Part shown: one piece after another, positions 63,829 through 64,000 of the stretch | How positions within the stretch are numbered: the first letter of the stretch is position 1 | How the letters are laid out: every line of letters starts with the position of its first letter | NCBI RefSeq assembly: GCF_026151205.1 | Contig: NC_087080.1 | Coordinates: forward strand, 9,471,837-9,535,836 | Length of the DNA: 64,000 bases | Source of the DNA: Bolinopsis microptera | Lineage: Eukaryota > Ctenophora > Tentaculata > Lobata > Bolinopsidae | Reading direction: 5' to 3' | The notes under the pieces: generated by a model | Database searches by the model: none | Told to the model about the DNA's origin: nothing | What the model saw: only the letters and a program-made list of their open reading frames with translations | Made by a program: the position numbers and the translations under genes

Positions 63829-64000
63829 AGAAAGATGCTGAGGAGGCTTCAGTAAGGCATAGAGAGGATAAAGCACAGGATGCCATAGAAGAGGAAAAGG
63901 TTACAATCCTCATTGTAAAAATAACCGCATTTATTCAAATCACAATCCATGACAGATCATGACAATATCCGTGTATGAACAGAAATTATTAATTATAATA

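Overview
This window is eukaryotic and almost certainly from an invertebrate animal. Open reading frames are split by GT-AG introns with matching phases. There are CR1/L2-like and jockey-like LINEs, a Ty3/Gypsy element, hAT, Mutator-like, piggyBac- and Kolobok-like debris, and TTAGGG-type telomeric repeats. Intergenic DNA is AT-rich. I see no bacterial operon, tRNA, rRNA or CRISPR array. I cannot name the species; a cnidarian-like or other early-branching animal is only a guess. Almost everything recognisable is mobile DNA or gene fragments carried and multiplied by it.

Positions 1-27990 hold a segmental array of five related copies (A 1-3847, B 3848-16584, C 16585-20992, D 20993-24826, E 24827-27990). 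Each starts with the same AT-rich leader. They carry shuffled exon cassettes: a MULE-type transposase fragment, a short basic ORF, a nested 1112-bp tandem unit with a small three-exon gene, a MADF-like gene (B and E), piggyBac tails, a Tudor-like exon and the last exons of an unrelated gene. In B a 6.3-kb LINE (3886-10216) sits in the leader with both ORFs open. Its ORF1 combines an AlkB-like dioxygenase domain with an SGNH esterase. Its ORF2 combines a PHD finger, an endonuclease and a reverse transcriptase, and the two ORFs overlap by ATGA.

Positions 28-40 kb hold a decayed homeobox-like gene, a second LINE (32.2-35.5 kb) and a decayed six-exon gene with a CxC-type finger. The LINE and that gene lie between two 311-bp direct repeats that carry a Gag-like start. 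A LINE RNase H fragment and a hAT relic follow. Positions 40.9-46.1 kb are a Mutator-like element with a FLYWCH/MULE transposase. Nested in it are a 1363-bp perfect-hairpin TTAA element and a 1893-bp TTAA element. The second interrupts the transposase, carries a P2X7-C-terminus-like domain, and itself contains an 814-bp element whose interior is telomere-like TCAGGG/TTAGGG repeat.

Positions 47.6-55.0 kb are a further element with 1-kb inverted arms and a CTA target duplication, enclosing a third LINE with two N-terminal PHD-like fingers. Positions 55-64 kb are diverged repeats with pieces of a PIF1-like helicase, a truncated Ty3/Gypsy element, a two-exon gene of unknown function and a RanBP2-type zinc finger. 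The genes do not form one pathway. The common theme is layered insertion, with several insertions checkable against empty-site copies inside the same window.
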